Shown one piece after another: positions 28,498 to 38,146 of a DNA stretch of 64,000 bases. Within the stretch, counting starts at the first letter, position 1. Every line of letters begins with the position of its first letter. Under the pieces are notes generated by a model. The model had not been told where the DNA came from, made no database searches, and saw only the letters and a program-made list of their open reading frames with translations. This stretch comes from an uncultured Pelagibacteraceae bacterium (GTDB lineage Bacteria; Pseudomonadota; Alphaproteobacteria; Pelagibacterales; Pelagibacteraceae). The stretch covers positions 1-64,000 of the forward strand of contig CABYSJ010000006.1 of NCBI GenBank assembly GCA_902521615.1, given 5' to 3'. Made by a program: the position numbers and the translations under genes.

Positions 28498-29001
28498 ATG
28501 ATGAAATTATCTAACCACACCAAAGGTTTTACTCTTATCGAATTATTAGTTGTTGTAGCAATTATTGGTATCCTTGCTGCTGTCGGGGTGGTTGCTTACA
28601 GTGGATATACGAGCAGTGCAAAAAAAAGTGCTGTAATAGCAAATCATAAGAAGGTTGTAAAATACATTATGAACGAAACAATGAAATGCTCTACGGGACT
28701 AGCTTTTGCAATGGATAATAATTTAGATTGTTCAAAACAATCATCTACTAATTGGAAAAATGATGTAGCAGCAGCTGTTGAAACAGCTTTAAAGGATTTT
28801 AAAAACCCTTACGATGATGATCCCAAAAAAAAAAAAGTTAGTCATGGAGGAGGCATATCACTTGACGATGATGCTGGCTACATTAGGATGTTATCACCAC
28901 AAAATGGAATTGATGTTCAGGTTTGTTTTATGAAACCATGTGCTGGTAATCGTTGCACATCTGATAATCATCTTTGTAGTGGAGATATCGATATAAATTA
29001 A
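28498..29001 (+). CDS. Type IV major-type prepilin
   Basis: A 167-residue class III signal peptide protein. The leader MMKLSNHTKG is cut before F; mature Glu5 is in FTLIELLVVV. The hydrophobic helix reads AIIGILAAVGVVAYSGYT, identical in three pilins of this window. The globular tail is distinct, with six or more cysteines that could form disulfides (CFMKPCAGNRC, then CSG). It lies directly after the autotransporter gene and before another one. Likely a fibre subunit or tip variant. Confidence 0.9.
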   Translation: MMKLSNHTKGFTLIELLVVVAIIGILAAVGVVAYSGYTSSAKKSAVIANHKKVVKYIMNETMKCSTGLAFAMDNNLDCSKQSSTNWKNDVAAAVETALKDFKNPYDDDPKKKKVSHGGGISLDDDAGYIRMLSPQNGIDVQVCFMKPCAGNRCTSDNHLCSGDIDIN

Positions 29002-29041
29002 ATTTATAATTCATGAAAATAAAAATCTCTAAAGATATTTT

Positions 29042-31096
29042 ATGAAAAAGATTTCACTAATTATATTACTTTTTTTTTCATTCGGCTCTTTAGGTCATGC
29101 TACTTGTAATAAAACAATAACATCCGAGATAACAGATAAACAAATTTGTGGGACAAGCGAAACTCTGACTGTTGAGTCAACTGGTTCAATTATACTTGGT
29201 ACAAGTAAAGCAGTTGATGCACGTAATGGCGTTGGTGCATCAAATACAACCGTAATCAACCATGGTTTGATAAGCGCTACTAGTGAGTCTATAAATATGA
29301 AAAGTTCTGGTGGAACAAATAAAATTACAAATACAGGAACAATAAATACAGCTCAAAATGAAAATGCTTCAAGTGGAATTGCTGTTGTAGTTCAGAAAAC
29401 AGATGGGACTGAGATTGATAATAGTGGAACTATTCATGGAGGAAACTATGCTATACAAGGTCTAGAAACTGACGATATAATCATTACAAACAGTGGTACT
29501 ATTTCTGCAAATAATACAACTGGTCCTGCCATTTACCTTACCAATGGCACAAATGGAACAATAACAAACACTGGAACAATTACAAGTTTAAGACATGGAA
29601 TTAGACTTGGTAAAAGTCATGGTTCATTCAATAATGCTACAATTATTAATTCTGGTTTAATTGCTGGAACAACTCATAATAATAGAAATTCAATATATGT
29701 TAGCGATGATAACAATGTAACTTCAGGATTTAATTTAATAACAAAAGGAGAAGGACATTATGACGGTAAAATTCTACTTAGTGATCAAAATGGAACAACT
29801 GGTGTAACATTTTTCGACTTTACTTTAGATTGCAGTATTTCAAGAGATCAAACTATAGAAATTCATGAGAAACAAAATGTGAGGGTAATTAATAACTTAT
29901 GTGGAAACGATACTTATGAAATTCTAGACTCAAATTTAAATCCAGATCCAGATAATTCTGAAACAAATGGATATTTAAGAATTTATGGAGAAGAATTAGA
30001 TGTCGTTAGTAATAACAAAAAATACAGAACAGAAATTTTTAGCAACACTTTAAACAGTATTTTTAAGTCATTAAGTGATATAAATGAAAGATCAACATTT
30101 TATAACCAATCTAAAAGAAATAATATTTATCAAAATTCTACTAAGGGTGTTTCTGGCTATTTTTTAAAAAACGAGTACGAGGAAGAAAAGACAAGAGCTT
30201 TTTTAGCTTATTTTGAACAAAACGCTAATTTTAATAGTAAAGAAAAAAGTAAAAGTGAAAACTTAGCCTTTGGTTATGATATAAGCACAAATATAAATAA
30301 TCTTTCAATAAAGCCATTGATTGGTATTTCTAGTAATAAAATTACTGATATAGAAACTGAGTCTAATCAAATAATAAGAAATAATTTTATAGGTCAGTTC
30401 CTAGCGTTACATTCTGATTATAAATTAACTAGAAAAATTCAAAATAATAATGATTTGTCTTTAACAATAAATGGAGTGTATGGAGCGCATAGACTTCCAA
30501 AATACTTATCTAAATTTGCTCATGGAGATTTATCTGTTGATGAGGCAATAGACCAAGTTCTTGGTGCAGGTTTTGATGTTGAGTATTCAATTAATAATGA
30601 AAATGGCTTTATTTTAAAACCTTATTTTGGTTTAGCTTTTAACAAAACATTGAGTGGTAAAATTAAAATGAATGATATCAATGGTGCAGGATTAAAAGAA
30701 GATATATCGCAAAATCATACAATGAATGGAGCAGTTACAAAAAAAATTGGATTTTCTTTAACTAAAAATACTGAGGATATTGGTATAAGTTTAAATTTTG
30801 AACATAGTAACATGGATAAAATAATTAATAATAATTTAAATTTATCTATTAGTAAAAAACTTCAAAGAGTTGCTAAAAAAAGAGCAATACAAAGAAAAGA
30901 AGATGAAAAATTAGATCCAGAGCTTGAGAGCTTATTTGATCAGCTTCAAGTCGTGAGAGAAAATGAAAGACTTGCATTGGTTGCTAACAAATTAAATAAA
31001 GAAAATCAGGCAATGAAAGAATTAATTATTCAATTGATCAAAGAAAACCAAAAAATTAAAACTGAAAATAAGTTATTAATTAAAAATATGAATTAG
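29042..31096 (+). CDS. Autotransporter-like protein with C-terminal coiled-coil tail
   Basis: A 684-residue protein. It has a signal peptide (MKKISLIILLFFSFGSLGHA), then a beta-helix passenger with repeated NSGTI/NTGTI turns (about 45-260) and an outer-membrane beta-barrel region (about 365-605; GYDIST, IGISSNKI, NNLNLSISKKL). Unlike ordinary autotransporters, which end at the last strand, it continues for about 75 charged residues predicted to be a coiled coil (LESLFDQLQVVRENERLALV and onward). That tail would be periplasmic. The passenger is shorter than that of the upstream paralogue. Confidence 0.8.
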   Translation: MKKISLIILLFFSFGSLGHATCNKTITSEITDKQICGTSETLTVESTGSIILGTSKAVDARNGVGASNTTVINHGLISATSESINMKSSGGTNKITNTGTINTAQNENASSGIAVVVQKTDGTEIDNSGTIHGGNYAIQGLETDDIIITNSGTISANNTTGPAIYLTNGTNGTITNTGTITSLRHGIRLGKSHGSFNNATIINSGLIAGTTHNNRNSIYVSDDNNVTSGFNLITKGEGHYDGKILLSDQNGTTGVTFFDFTLDCSISRDQTIEIHEKQNVRVINNLCGNDTYEILDSNLNPDPDNSETNGYLRIYGEELDVVSNNKKYRTEIFSNTLNSIFKSLSDINERSTFYNQSKRNNIYQNSTKGVSGYFLKNEYEEEKTRAFLAYFEQNANFNSKEKSKSENLAFGYDISTNINNLSIKPLIGISSNKITDIETESNQIIRNNFIGQFLALHSDYKLTRKIQNNNDLSLTINGVYGAHRLPKYLSKFAHGDLSVDEAIDQVLGAGFDVEYSINNENGFILKPYFGLAFNKTLSGKIKMNDINGAGLKEDISQNHTMNGAVTKKIGFSLTKNTEDIGISLNFEHSNMDKIINNNLNLSISKKLQRVAKKRAIQRKEDEKLDPELESLFDQLQVVRENERLALVANKLNKENQAMKELIIQLIKENQKIKTENKLLIKNMN

Positions 31097-31108
31097 ATTG
31101 ATTAAATA

Positions 31109-31339
31109 ATGGATCAATTTTTATTTATAAATATTATTATTACTGGGCTAAATCTCTTTATTATTGTTTATGCATATTCATTAAGTTTTTTCCCAATTAA
31201 ATGGAGAAAAAAAGTTAATCAAGATACTCTTGTAGGCCTTGCATTAATTTTTTTTACTATGATCACAATGTTTGCATGGATCATTTATTTTTATTTTAAA
31301 ATATTTAGACCTTTTGACGACATTGGGATATTCACTTAA
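31109..31339 (+). CDS. Small two-helix membrane protein
   Basis: A 76-residue protein with membrane segments at about 4-28 and 42-66 separated by a basic loop (PIKWRKKVNQ). I recognise no family. It begins 12 bases after the autotransporter stop and ends 9 bases before a pilin ATG, so it is almost certainly co-transcribed with both. It could help with surface-protein export or pilin stability; that is only a context guess. Confidence 0.68.
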   Translation: MDQFLFINIIITGLNLFIIVYAYSLSFFPIKWRKKVNQDTLVGLALIFFTMITMFAWIIYFYFKIFRPFDDIGIFT

Positions 31340-31348
31340 TATAAATTT

Positions 31349-31822
31349 ATGAAAAACAAAGGCTTCACCCTAATAGAACTCCTGGTCGTAGTAGCAATCA
31401 TTGGTATCTTAGCTGCAGTAGGGGTTGTTGCTTATAGTGGGTATACAGCAGGTGCAAAGCATAGTGTTTGCAGGGACAATCACAAAACGATTGTAAAAAC
31501 TATTGTTGAAAAAAAAACTTTCTGTGAATTTAATGAAACTATTAAATTAAGAAAGTATTACACTGGGTTTCAAAAAGGTGCAGAATTTGATTTCAATTGC
31601 TCAAGACCATTTTTTGAATTAGGTCAACATGTTGGTTGGCACCTTTCGAATACTTTGAGAAATCCATATACACCTAATAATCATTGGGGTTATGATTGGG
31701 CTGGAAACAGTAGCTCACCAACAACTGAGGGTGTTAGTTACTATCATGATCCTGTGCGTAATAGTTTTAGAGTCAGAACGCTTTGTGATGGAAAGATAAT
31801 TGAAAATACAATTGAAAAATAA
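31349..31822 (+). CDS. Type IV major-type prepilin
   Basis: A 157-residue prepilin with leader MKNKG and mature FTLIELLVVV, including Glu5. Its first 31 mature residues are identical to those of the pilins at 28498 and 49078. The tail differs: it is rich in aromatic residues, His and Asn (HWGYDWAGNS) and has four cysteines. The N-terminal codons are noticeably more GC-rich than in the sister genes. It ends 45 bases before the convergent pilY1 gene. Confidence 0.9.
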   Translation: MKNKGFTLIELLVVVAIIGILAAVGVVAYSGYTAGAKHSVCRDNHKTIVKTIVEKKTFCEFNETIKLRKYYTGFQKGAEFDFNCSRPFFELGQHVGWHLSNTLRNPYTPNNHWGYDWAGNSSSPTTEGVSYYHDPVRNSFRVRTLCDGKIIENTIEK

Positions 31823-31867
31823 ATCAAAAGGGTTGAAAAAGATGGTTGGTGTAAAAATTAATTATTG

Positions 31868-34800
31868 CTAAAAGTTATGTCTCCAAGAACTTCTGTAAGT
31901 ACTTACTTCTCCAGAAGCTGCTTGTAGAGTTACTAAGTCTTTTTTGGCTTGAGTTGATTGACCAGCAATGTTTGCAAACAATTTTCCCGCAAAGAATACT
32001 ATTCTTGATAAGACCCCTTGACCAACATAAAAACATTGATCAGATGTAGCTCTTTTCTTACCTAGTCTTGAAGAAAAGTTTGTTCCACATTCATCATCTG
32101 CTGCACAAATAAATGCATCTCCTAAACTACATTTATTAACAGAAGAAGAGGGTTGGTAAATTGGAAAATAAGCTAATCCACTTGAAACAGACGGCTCTGC
32201 AGTTACTTTTTGATAATTAGGTAAAGTAATATACCAACCTAAATCTTTTGTTAATTCTGGACAGTTAGCACCTGTTGTATCGTTAGATGTGTTCTTACAT
32301 TTCGTAAGATCTGCTGCTTTTGTTGGTTTACTCACTGCTCTATAATTTGGATAATTTGGATCTGCAATTCCAAGCATTAAGTTTTGTGTGCCTTTTGAGG
32401 CATCTCCAATTCTTTCATAATCTCCTGTTCCTGCATATAACCATAATGAATTAGTAGTTTGACCAACCGTTGCATCCATTGAATGATACATATACCTTCC
32501 ATTTGTTGAATTTGATCCTGCAGTAAATAACGTAGTGCTATCATACATATTAATTGCATTTCCTTGACCATCATCAGACATATTTGTTAAATTAAATTTA
32601 GTAATTTTTCCTTCTAAATCACTTAAGTAAACAAGTGCTCCTCTATAATTCACTCCTCTTGCAGTATCTGGTGTAATAACCACAGGTGTTCCTGGAGTGG
32701 AGTTTACAATGTCATTTGTAGTTAAATCTTCAATAGGAATTACTTTTTGAACTTTACCTGGATGAGTAGTGTCTTCTAAATTAACTAGAGTTAAATTAGA
32801 TCCAAAACCTGAATGTTGAGCACCAAATCCGCCGCCCATTACAGCAACATAGATATCATCTTCAATATTATTATCCCCAGCTCCATTGTTTGGTAATCTT
32901 AATATTCTAGGAGCTGCCCAAGTTTCACCTAAAGCACTATAGTCATATTCTGGTTGAGTTTGAACTCCCGTTAAAGCAGAACCAGGTTTTAAATATAATC
33001 CAAGGTTTGAACTTGATAGCGCATTATTGTTAGGATCATAACCATAATAAGTCATGGTTTGTCCAAATTGAATATAGCTTTGACCATTTCTTGCACCAGA
33101 AGTGTATTTTCCTATTGAGAAATTTGTGTAATTTTTATCATCAAATAGTACTGTTAAATCAGATTTTGTTACATTTTGTAAAGCTGCAGGCAGTGTCCAT
33201 CTATTTGACTCAAAACATCTATTGTTTGCAGTTGCATCACACGTTTCACTTCCCACACTATTTTGTGCATTATCAGTTACTTCAATTGCTTCAGTAAATG
33301 TACTTAATGGGAATGAAGTTGCAATATAATCATAATCACTAAGATTACCGTTGTGATCGATTACGTGAACTTTGTGCTTAATGTGATCATTATAAACAGA
33401 ATATAAATGTAAAGGTTTTTCAGGATCTGTTACATCAAGCACTGAAAAACCAGGTCCACCTCTTCCATAAGGTATCATTAATATAGTGTGCCATTTTTTT
33501 GTGATATCATATGCACTTTGGAAATACATATCATGCACTACTGGAGAACCATCAACTCCATAAATAGCATTCGATCCACCAACTCCAGATCTGTTCAAGT
33601 TAACATTCACCATATTTGGCATATTGCTTGCTACAAATGGAGGAACAAATGCCCATTCCTCTTTTCCAGTTTTAGAATTAAACGCATGTAACATTCCATC
33701 GTTTGCACCAACATAAATAATTTCTTTTCTATTTGCTTTTGACGCTGCCCATGCATCGTAGCCTTTGATAGATCTATAATAAGCTTCTTGGTTCGTTCCA
33801 ACAAATGCCGTTTCAGCACTTGGTGCACCGACAACTACCATTTCTGAATGATAAATATCTCCAAGTGGATTTGGCCTTGTCTCTGTTAAATTGCAATCAC
33901 CATCATAATCAAAATAATCTTTACCTCTTACAAAGTTTATTAAACCTTTAACATCATCATCGGTTCCGTTAGCAACTCCTGAAGTATTTTTACATCTTTG
34001 AGAATTAACAGGATTATCAGATATACTATGATAGCCAGATACTTCGTTATTGGTTTGTTGAAACAATGTATTTATTTCATTCCAGTTTGTGTCGACAAAA
34101 TTATTATAATTAGTTTTGTAATCTGTTCCTGGAACTTCACTCCAAATTTTTCTAGCATCCGGTGCAGGCATTACATCAATCGCACTCCAATTCGATTTGT
34201 CATTCGTATCAATAACTCCACTTGAGCTAATAGCGGTTCTAGTTAAAGTTCCTTGCCATTCTTTGTTTTGTACATAGTCAAATTGTGCTTGGAATAATGA
34301 TCCACCTTTTTCAATGGTTGCGGTAATTGCAGGTGCAGTAAATGATAATTTAGATGCAATAATTTGTGAGATTGCAGCTTTGAGTTGGGATTTTAAGGAA
34401 GCAGTAGTGTTAGCAATAATCACATCATTTGTACCACCTACTTGAGCCATTCTTCTAAAGTTTCTAATTCCACCCCCTGATATTCCACCACCATAAGCAA
34501 CAGTAAAGGTTTTAATTTTATGTTGGTTTAACAATTTTGAAACTCTACTAGCAGCTTGGTTATGGTAAGCCCAAGCTCCATCACCTATAACTAAAACATA
34601 GCTATTTTGACAAGACAAGTTTTTATCTATTGGAGATAAAGTGCTGTGCAAATAATATTGCTCTGCTTGTTTTGCCCAATTATCAGCATTGGTTCCTCCA
34701 CCGGGATTTACACCTGAAATTATTTGATTAATTCTTGATGCACCTTGTTTATGAGCTCTTACTTTTATACAGGCTCTACTAGTACAAGGCGTAGCCCTTC

Positions 34801-35968
34801 CAGTAGTTATATTGCCAGACCAAGATCTAAAACCAGACCCACCATTATCCCACGACCAGTAACCAAATCCAAAATTTACTCCTGCTGTTAATGAAGAGTC
34901 TGTTACAATTGCTTTTATGGCTTCATGAGCACCTGTCATTCTTGTGCTTACCCCACCACCAAATTCTTTTAAAAAACCAAGGTTTAAATCAAAAGCTTGA
35001 ATTGTATTTTTGTAATAATCGGCAACTAATACTCTATTATTTGAACTATCTACAAAAGTACCTCTAGGGTAACGCATACGAACATTACTAGTTGTAGATT
35101 TTCCACTGCAACATCTACCTACTTTACTATAAGTTGCGCTAGTTTTAGATGCACTAAGAGTTACTTTATATAAACCATGTTCATAATAACTTGTACCATA
35201 TAAAATATTATCATCAGTTGGATGGGCAGACATCCCAAAACCAAACCTCCATTGACCTCTATATATAGTACTAGCTCGGCTTTTATTTACACAGCCATTA
35301 CTATCTACGGTATATCTGTTCAGATATCTATACCGATGTACATAAAAGTTACTTCCTGAAGCATCATGGGTTCCATGCATGCTATATCTGATATTTGTGT
35401 CATAACCTGCACCACAATTAATATTTGTATTAGTGCTTAGATTTCTAGTAAATGATTCCCCATAATGATTGAAAGCAGTTAAAATATTATTTTTAATAGA
35501 TAAGTGTCTTGGATAACGAAACGAAACATTCCAATCACAGGCACCTGTTGTTAAATTAATTCTAAAAATTTTGCTGAAATTATAAGATGCAACATACAAA
35601 AATCCATTATGTACTTGCATGGCATAATTGTAATAAGACCTACAATTTCCACTTCCTCTGTAAATTCCTCTAGCTCCAAAAGTACTATCTACAGCACCAG
35701 TTGCATAGGTTAATTTTTTAATTCCATATGTCCAATACTGAGCACCATAAATGTCTCCATTAGCATCTGCCGCAACAGACAAAGGATACATAAAGCCTGA
35801 ACCACTGATCATTCTTGCCCCCATGCTTCCAGATTTATCTAGAAGAATCAAAACGTTTGCAGGAACATCACTAATCCCTGATCCAGGAGGTAAGTTTTTT
35901 GCAAATGAATTTTGAGAAAACAAAATCAAAGCAAAGATTAGTTTTAAAATAAATATTTTAACTTTCAT
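31868..35968 (-). CDS. pilY1: PilY1-like pilus-tip adhesin with VWA domain split by a propeller-like insert
   Basis: A 1366-residue secreted protein with signal peptide MKVKIFILKLIFALILFSQNSFA. A von Willebrand A domain starts at ILLDKSGSMG (MIDAS Asp44, Ser46, Ser48). It is interrupted by about 280 residues (58-338) of repeated beta-propeller-like motifs (PLSVAADANGDIYGAQYW, PRGTFVDSSNNRVLVADYY). It resumes at RMTGAHEAIKAIV with further MIDAS residues T426 and D463. From about 690 comes the conserved C-terminal PilY1 propeller, with calcium-type loop DYDGDCN and signature VGANDGMLHAFN. It should sit at the pilus tip or prime pilus assembly. Confidence 0.9.
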   Translation of the reverse strand: MKVKIFILKLIFALILFSQNSFAKNLPPGSGISDVPANVLILLDKSGSMGARMISGSGFMYPLSVAADANGDIYGAQYWTYGIKKLTYATGAVDSTFGARGIYRGSGNCRSYYNYAMQVHNGFLYVASYNFSKIFRINLTTGACDWNVSFRYPRHLSIKNNILTAFNHYGESFTRNLSTNTNINCGAGYDTNIRYSMHGTHDASGSNFYVHRYRYLNRYTVDSNGCVNKSRASTIYRGQWRFGFGMSAHPTDDNILYGTSYYEHGLYKVTLSASKTSATYSKVGRCCSGKSTTSNVRMRYPRGTFVDSSNNRVLVADYYKNTIQAFDLNLGFLKEFGGGVSTRMTGAHEAIKAIVTDSSLTAGVNFGFGYWSWDNGGSGFRSWSGNITTGRATPCTSRACIKVRAHKQGASRINQIISGVNPGGGTNADNWAKQAEQYYLHSTLSPIDKNLSCQNSYVLVIGDGAWAYHNQAASRVSKLLNQHKIKTFTVAYGGGISGGGIRNFRRMAQVGGTNDVIIANTTASLKSQLKAAISQIIASKLSFTAPAITATIEKGGSLFQAQFDYVQNKEWQGTLTRTAISSSGVIDTNDKSNWSAIDVMPAPDARKIWSEVPGTDYKTNYNNFVDTNWNEINTLFQQTNNEVSGYHSISDNPVNSQRCKNTSGVANGTDDDVKGLINFVRGKDYFDYDGDCNLTETRPNPLGDIYHSEMVVVGAPSAETAFVGTNQEAYYRSIKGYDAWAASKANRKEIIYVGANDGMLHAFNSKTGKEEWAFVPPFVASNMPNMVNVNLNRSGVGGSNAIYGVDGSPVVHDMYFQSAYDITKKWHTILMIPYGRGGPGFSVLDVTDPEKPLHLYSVYNDHIKHKVHVIDHNGNLSDYDYIATSFPLSTFTEAIEVTDNAQNSVGSETCDATANNRCFESNRWTLPAALQNVTKSDLTVLFDDKNYTNFSIGKYTSGARNGQSYIQFGQTMTYYGYDPNNNALSSSNLGLYLKPGSALTGVQTQPEYDYSALGETWAAPRILRLPNNGAGDNNIEDDIYVAVMGGGFGAQHSGFGSNLTLVNLEDTTHPGKVQKVIPIEDLTTNDIVNSTPGTPVVITPDTARGVNYRGALVYLSDLEGKITKFNLTNMSDDGQGNAINMYDSTTLFTAGSNSTNGRYMYHSMDATVGQTTNSLWLYAGTGDYERIGDASKGTQNLMLGIADPNYPNYRAVSKPTKAADLTKCKNTSNDTTGANCPELTKDLGWYITLPNYQKVTAEPSVSSGLAYFPIYQPSSSVNKCSLGDAFICAADDECGTNFSSRLGKKRATSDQCFYVGQGVLSRIVFFAGKLFANIAGQSTQAKKDLVTLQAASGEVSTYRSSWRHNF

Positions 35969-36509
35969 CTTTCGCTTCTGCCTCTTGTTCCAGTTTGTAA
36001 TAAAATTCTCCTAACTTCATATCATATTCATCATTGGTAATATAAATTTCTTCATCCACCAAATTTTCTGAATTTAAAAGTCTTTTATAAATAACTAATT
36101 TATTATTTTTTTCCCATGCATAAAAATTATTAAAGATCTGTGGATTTTGTCCAGTATCAAAGTCTCCGTAAACTTTTTTTGCATAATTCATTAATGTAAG
36201 TTTATTTGACTCAGTATTCTCTCCATCATTTAAAGCAATAATTCTAATTGCAGCAAGATTTGCTGTTTCTTCCGTTTCACCTAAAAACACATACTCAACG
36301 GCAATCATATCATTTAAGTTGTCATTTGGACAAAGCTCAGGTGCTTGAACTGGTAACATAAACTGACCTTCAAACATGGGCATTGGAGGTGCAATTTTTT
36401 CAAAAATTTTTGTTCCTTTATCACCAATATTGATCATGAAATCACATGCCGCGTTAGCAGGTGCAATAAATATAAAGAGTATAAATAAACTTTTAAGAAT
36501 ATTTCTCAT
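35958..36509 (-). CDS. Secreted hypothetical protein of the minor-pilin operon
   Basis: A 183-residue protein with a clear signal peptide (MRNILKSLFILFIFIAPANA). The mature part has two cysteines (ACDFM and ELCPNDN) and ends in an acidic helix (EFYYKLEQEAEAKDES). I recognise no family. It overlaps pilY1 by 11 bases and follows pilX, where some species encode PilE-like or PilY2-like accessory proteins. By position it is likely a periplasmic helper of pilus-tip assembly. Confidence 0.78.
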   Translation of the reverse strand: MRNILKSLFILFIFIAPANAACDFMINIGDKGTKIFEKIAPPMPMFEGQFMLPVQAPELCPNDNLNDMIAVEYVFLGETEETANLAAIRIIALNDGENTESNKLTLMNYAKKVYGDFDTGQNPQIFNNFYAWEKNNKLVIYKRLLNSENLVDEEIYITNDEYDMKLGEFYYKLEQEAEAKDES

Positions 36510-36590
36510 TTATTAAGTCTTTTAATTATCATTATAATAGACAAAATTAGAATTTACTTAAATGATTTATTGCTCATTTTAGTTCACTTA

Positions 36591-37310
36591 TTACTTAGGA
36601 AGAACGATTGTGCTTTCTAATGCGACAATCATGGTTTCTGAACCACTAACATTATGTTGATTTCTACTTTTGTTATAACCATGCCCCAAAGCCTTAATAC
36701 CACAACCATAAATTCGATATGCCATACCGTCATTTCCTGTATCTGTAGCACTTTTTTTGATACTTGAGCCATATCCTCTAAATGGGGCTGCTCCAATTCT
36801 TGTGATAAAATATTCGTAATAATAACCTTTTAAGGTCTCTGCTTCTTGTTTTTCCTCTGTAGTTGCTCCTTGAAAACTATCTCTGATAACATCTCCAAAG
36901 TTCCAACTTTCACCAGCAACAACTTTAAGATTAGTTTTATCTATATCTCTAAAACTGTTGTAACAACTTAGGTTAGTATTAAAATAAAAAGAGTCACTTG
37001 GTTGATAATTTTTCCTTGTCAAAGTTCCATTAAATACGGCTGTCTGATTTGCAGGCAAACTTCTTGCTGCAGTATCTCGTTTATGTGTTGCTGTGTTCCA
37101 TGGTCCTAAAAATCGATCAAGAACATATTTTTCACCTTCTATCAATGCAGTTTCAGCAACATAAAATGTTTGCTGGTACTCATCACTATTATTATTACTT
37201 TTATGGTCACCAGCAGAAATCACAATCAATGCACCACCCATCAGTGACATCGCTAACATTAAAACTAATGATAAGACTAAAGCAAAACCTTGTTCGTTTT
37301 TATTTTTCAT
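36591..37310 (-). CDS. pilX: PilX-like minor pilin
   Basis: A 239-residue prepilin-like protein. The leader MKNKNEQG precedes FALVLSLVLMLAMSLMGGAL. The mature residue 5 is Leu rather than Glu, as usual in PilX/GspK-type tip subunits. ADHKS-type junction (SAGDHKSNNNSDEYQQTF, then YVAETALIEGE) is the PilX signature AExAL. It overlaps the pilW start by four bases. It likely forms the tip complex with PilV, PilW, FimT and PilY1. Confidence 0.88.
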   Translation of the reverse strand: MKNKNEQGFALVLSLVLMLAMSLMGGALIVISAGDHKSNNNSDEYQQTFYVAETALIEGEKYVLDRFLGPWNTATHKRDTAARSLPANQTAVFNGTLTRKNYQPSDSFYFNTNLSCYNSFRDIDKTNLKVVAGESWNFGDVIRDSFQGATTEEKQEAETLKGYYYEYFITRIGAAPFRGYGSSIKKSATDTGNDGMAYRIYGCGIKALGHGYNKSRNQHNVSGSETMIVALESTIVLPK

Positions 37311-38146
37311 TGTAATCCCAGATTTCTTGCATGAGCTGAAACAATAATTGACTCTCTTAAAAATTTATCAGTATTTGATTTTGTTCTCGAACCATCCATC
37401 ATTGCTAATACTTTTCTTAATTTTGCATTTCTAAAAAAAGGTTTTGATGATCTAACTGTTAAAGCAACATCAATTGTTTTAATTGAATATAATTTATCTT
37501 TAGTAGCATTCGTTGGAGTAGGAGGTGGATTAATTAATAAACCTTTATCATCAATAGGATTAAAAACTAAATCTGACACATAATCTAAAACAATTTCTTC
37601 TCCATAGGTTTTTGAATTTCCATCTGTAGATGGATCATCCCATTTATTCGATGTTGAATTCCATCCCACTTTAGATTTATAAAGCGCAAATGCTTTAATG
37701 GGTGGAAACTTATTACCAGGTAGTGGTTGAGCTGACTTATCAGGTAATTTTGATGCTTTACATTCATAAGTAATTTTATATCTCTCAAAAACATATCTTG
37801 GTGTTCTGCTACTATTATAATTTACATCACCATAAACTATTTCTAATTTATCACATGCAGTATTAAAATTTGAGCTTTTGGTAATTATAATAGGTGAGTG
37901 TTCATTTGAAGTTTTTATATTATCATTAAAATATTTAAATCCAGCGTTCCTGATATCTCTTAACATCATTCCAACCACATCTCTTCCTGCAGTTGAAATT
38001 TTTGCTCGATCGGCAACTTGAGAGTAAGTATTATTTACAACTTGATAAGAAGTAAACATCGCTGCCATCATCACAACAGAAATTAATATTCCAATTAAAA
38101 TTTCTATTAAAGTAACTCCAGCAATTGAACTAAGTTTTTTTTTCAT
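37307..38146 (-). CDS. pilW: PilW-like minor pilin
   Basis: A 279-residue prepilin-like protein. Leader MKKKLSSIAG, then VTLIEILIGILISVVMMAAM with Glu5. The PilW pattern (RAKISTAGRDVVGMMLRDIRNAGF) follows, as does the long variable globular domain with IDVALTVRSSKP near the C-terminus. It overlaps pilV by one base (ATGA-type coupling) and pilX by four. It belongs to the initiation complex of type IVa pili. Confidence 0.88.
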   Translation of the reverse strand: MKKKLSSIAGVTLIEILIGILISVVMMAAMFTSYQVVNNTYSQVADRAKISTAGRDVVGMMLRDIRNAGFKYFNDNIKTSNEHSPIIITKSSNFNTACDKLEIVYGDVNYNSSRTPRYVFERYKITYECKASKLPDKSAQPLPGNKFPPIKAFALYKSKVGWNSTSNKWDDPSTDGNSKTYGEEIVLDYVSDLVFNPIDDKGLLINPPPTPTNATKDKLYSIKTIDVALTVRSSKPFFRNAKLRKVLAMMDGSRTKSNTDKFLRESIIVSAHARNLGLQ

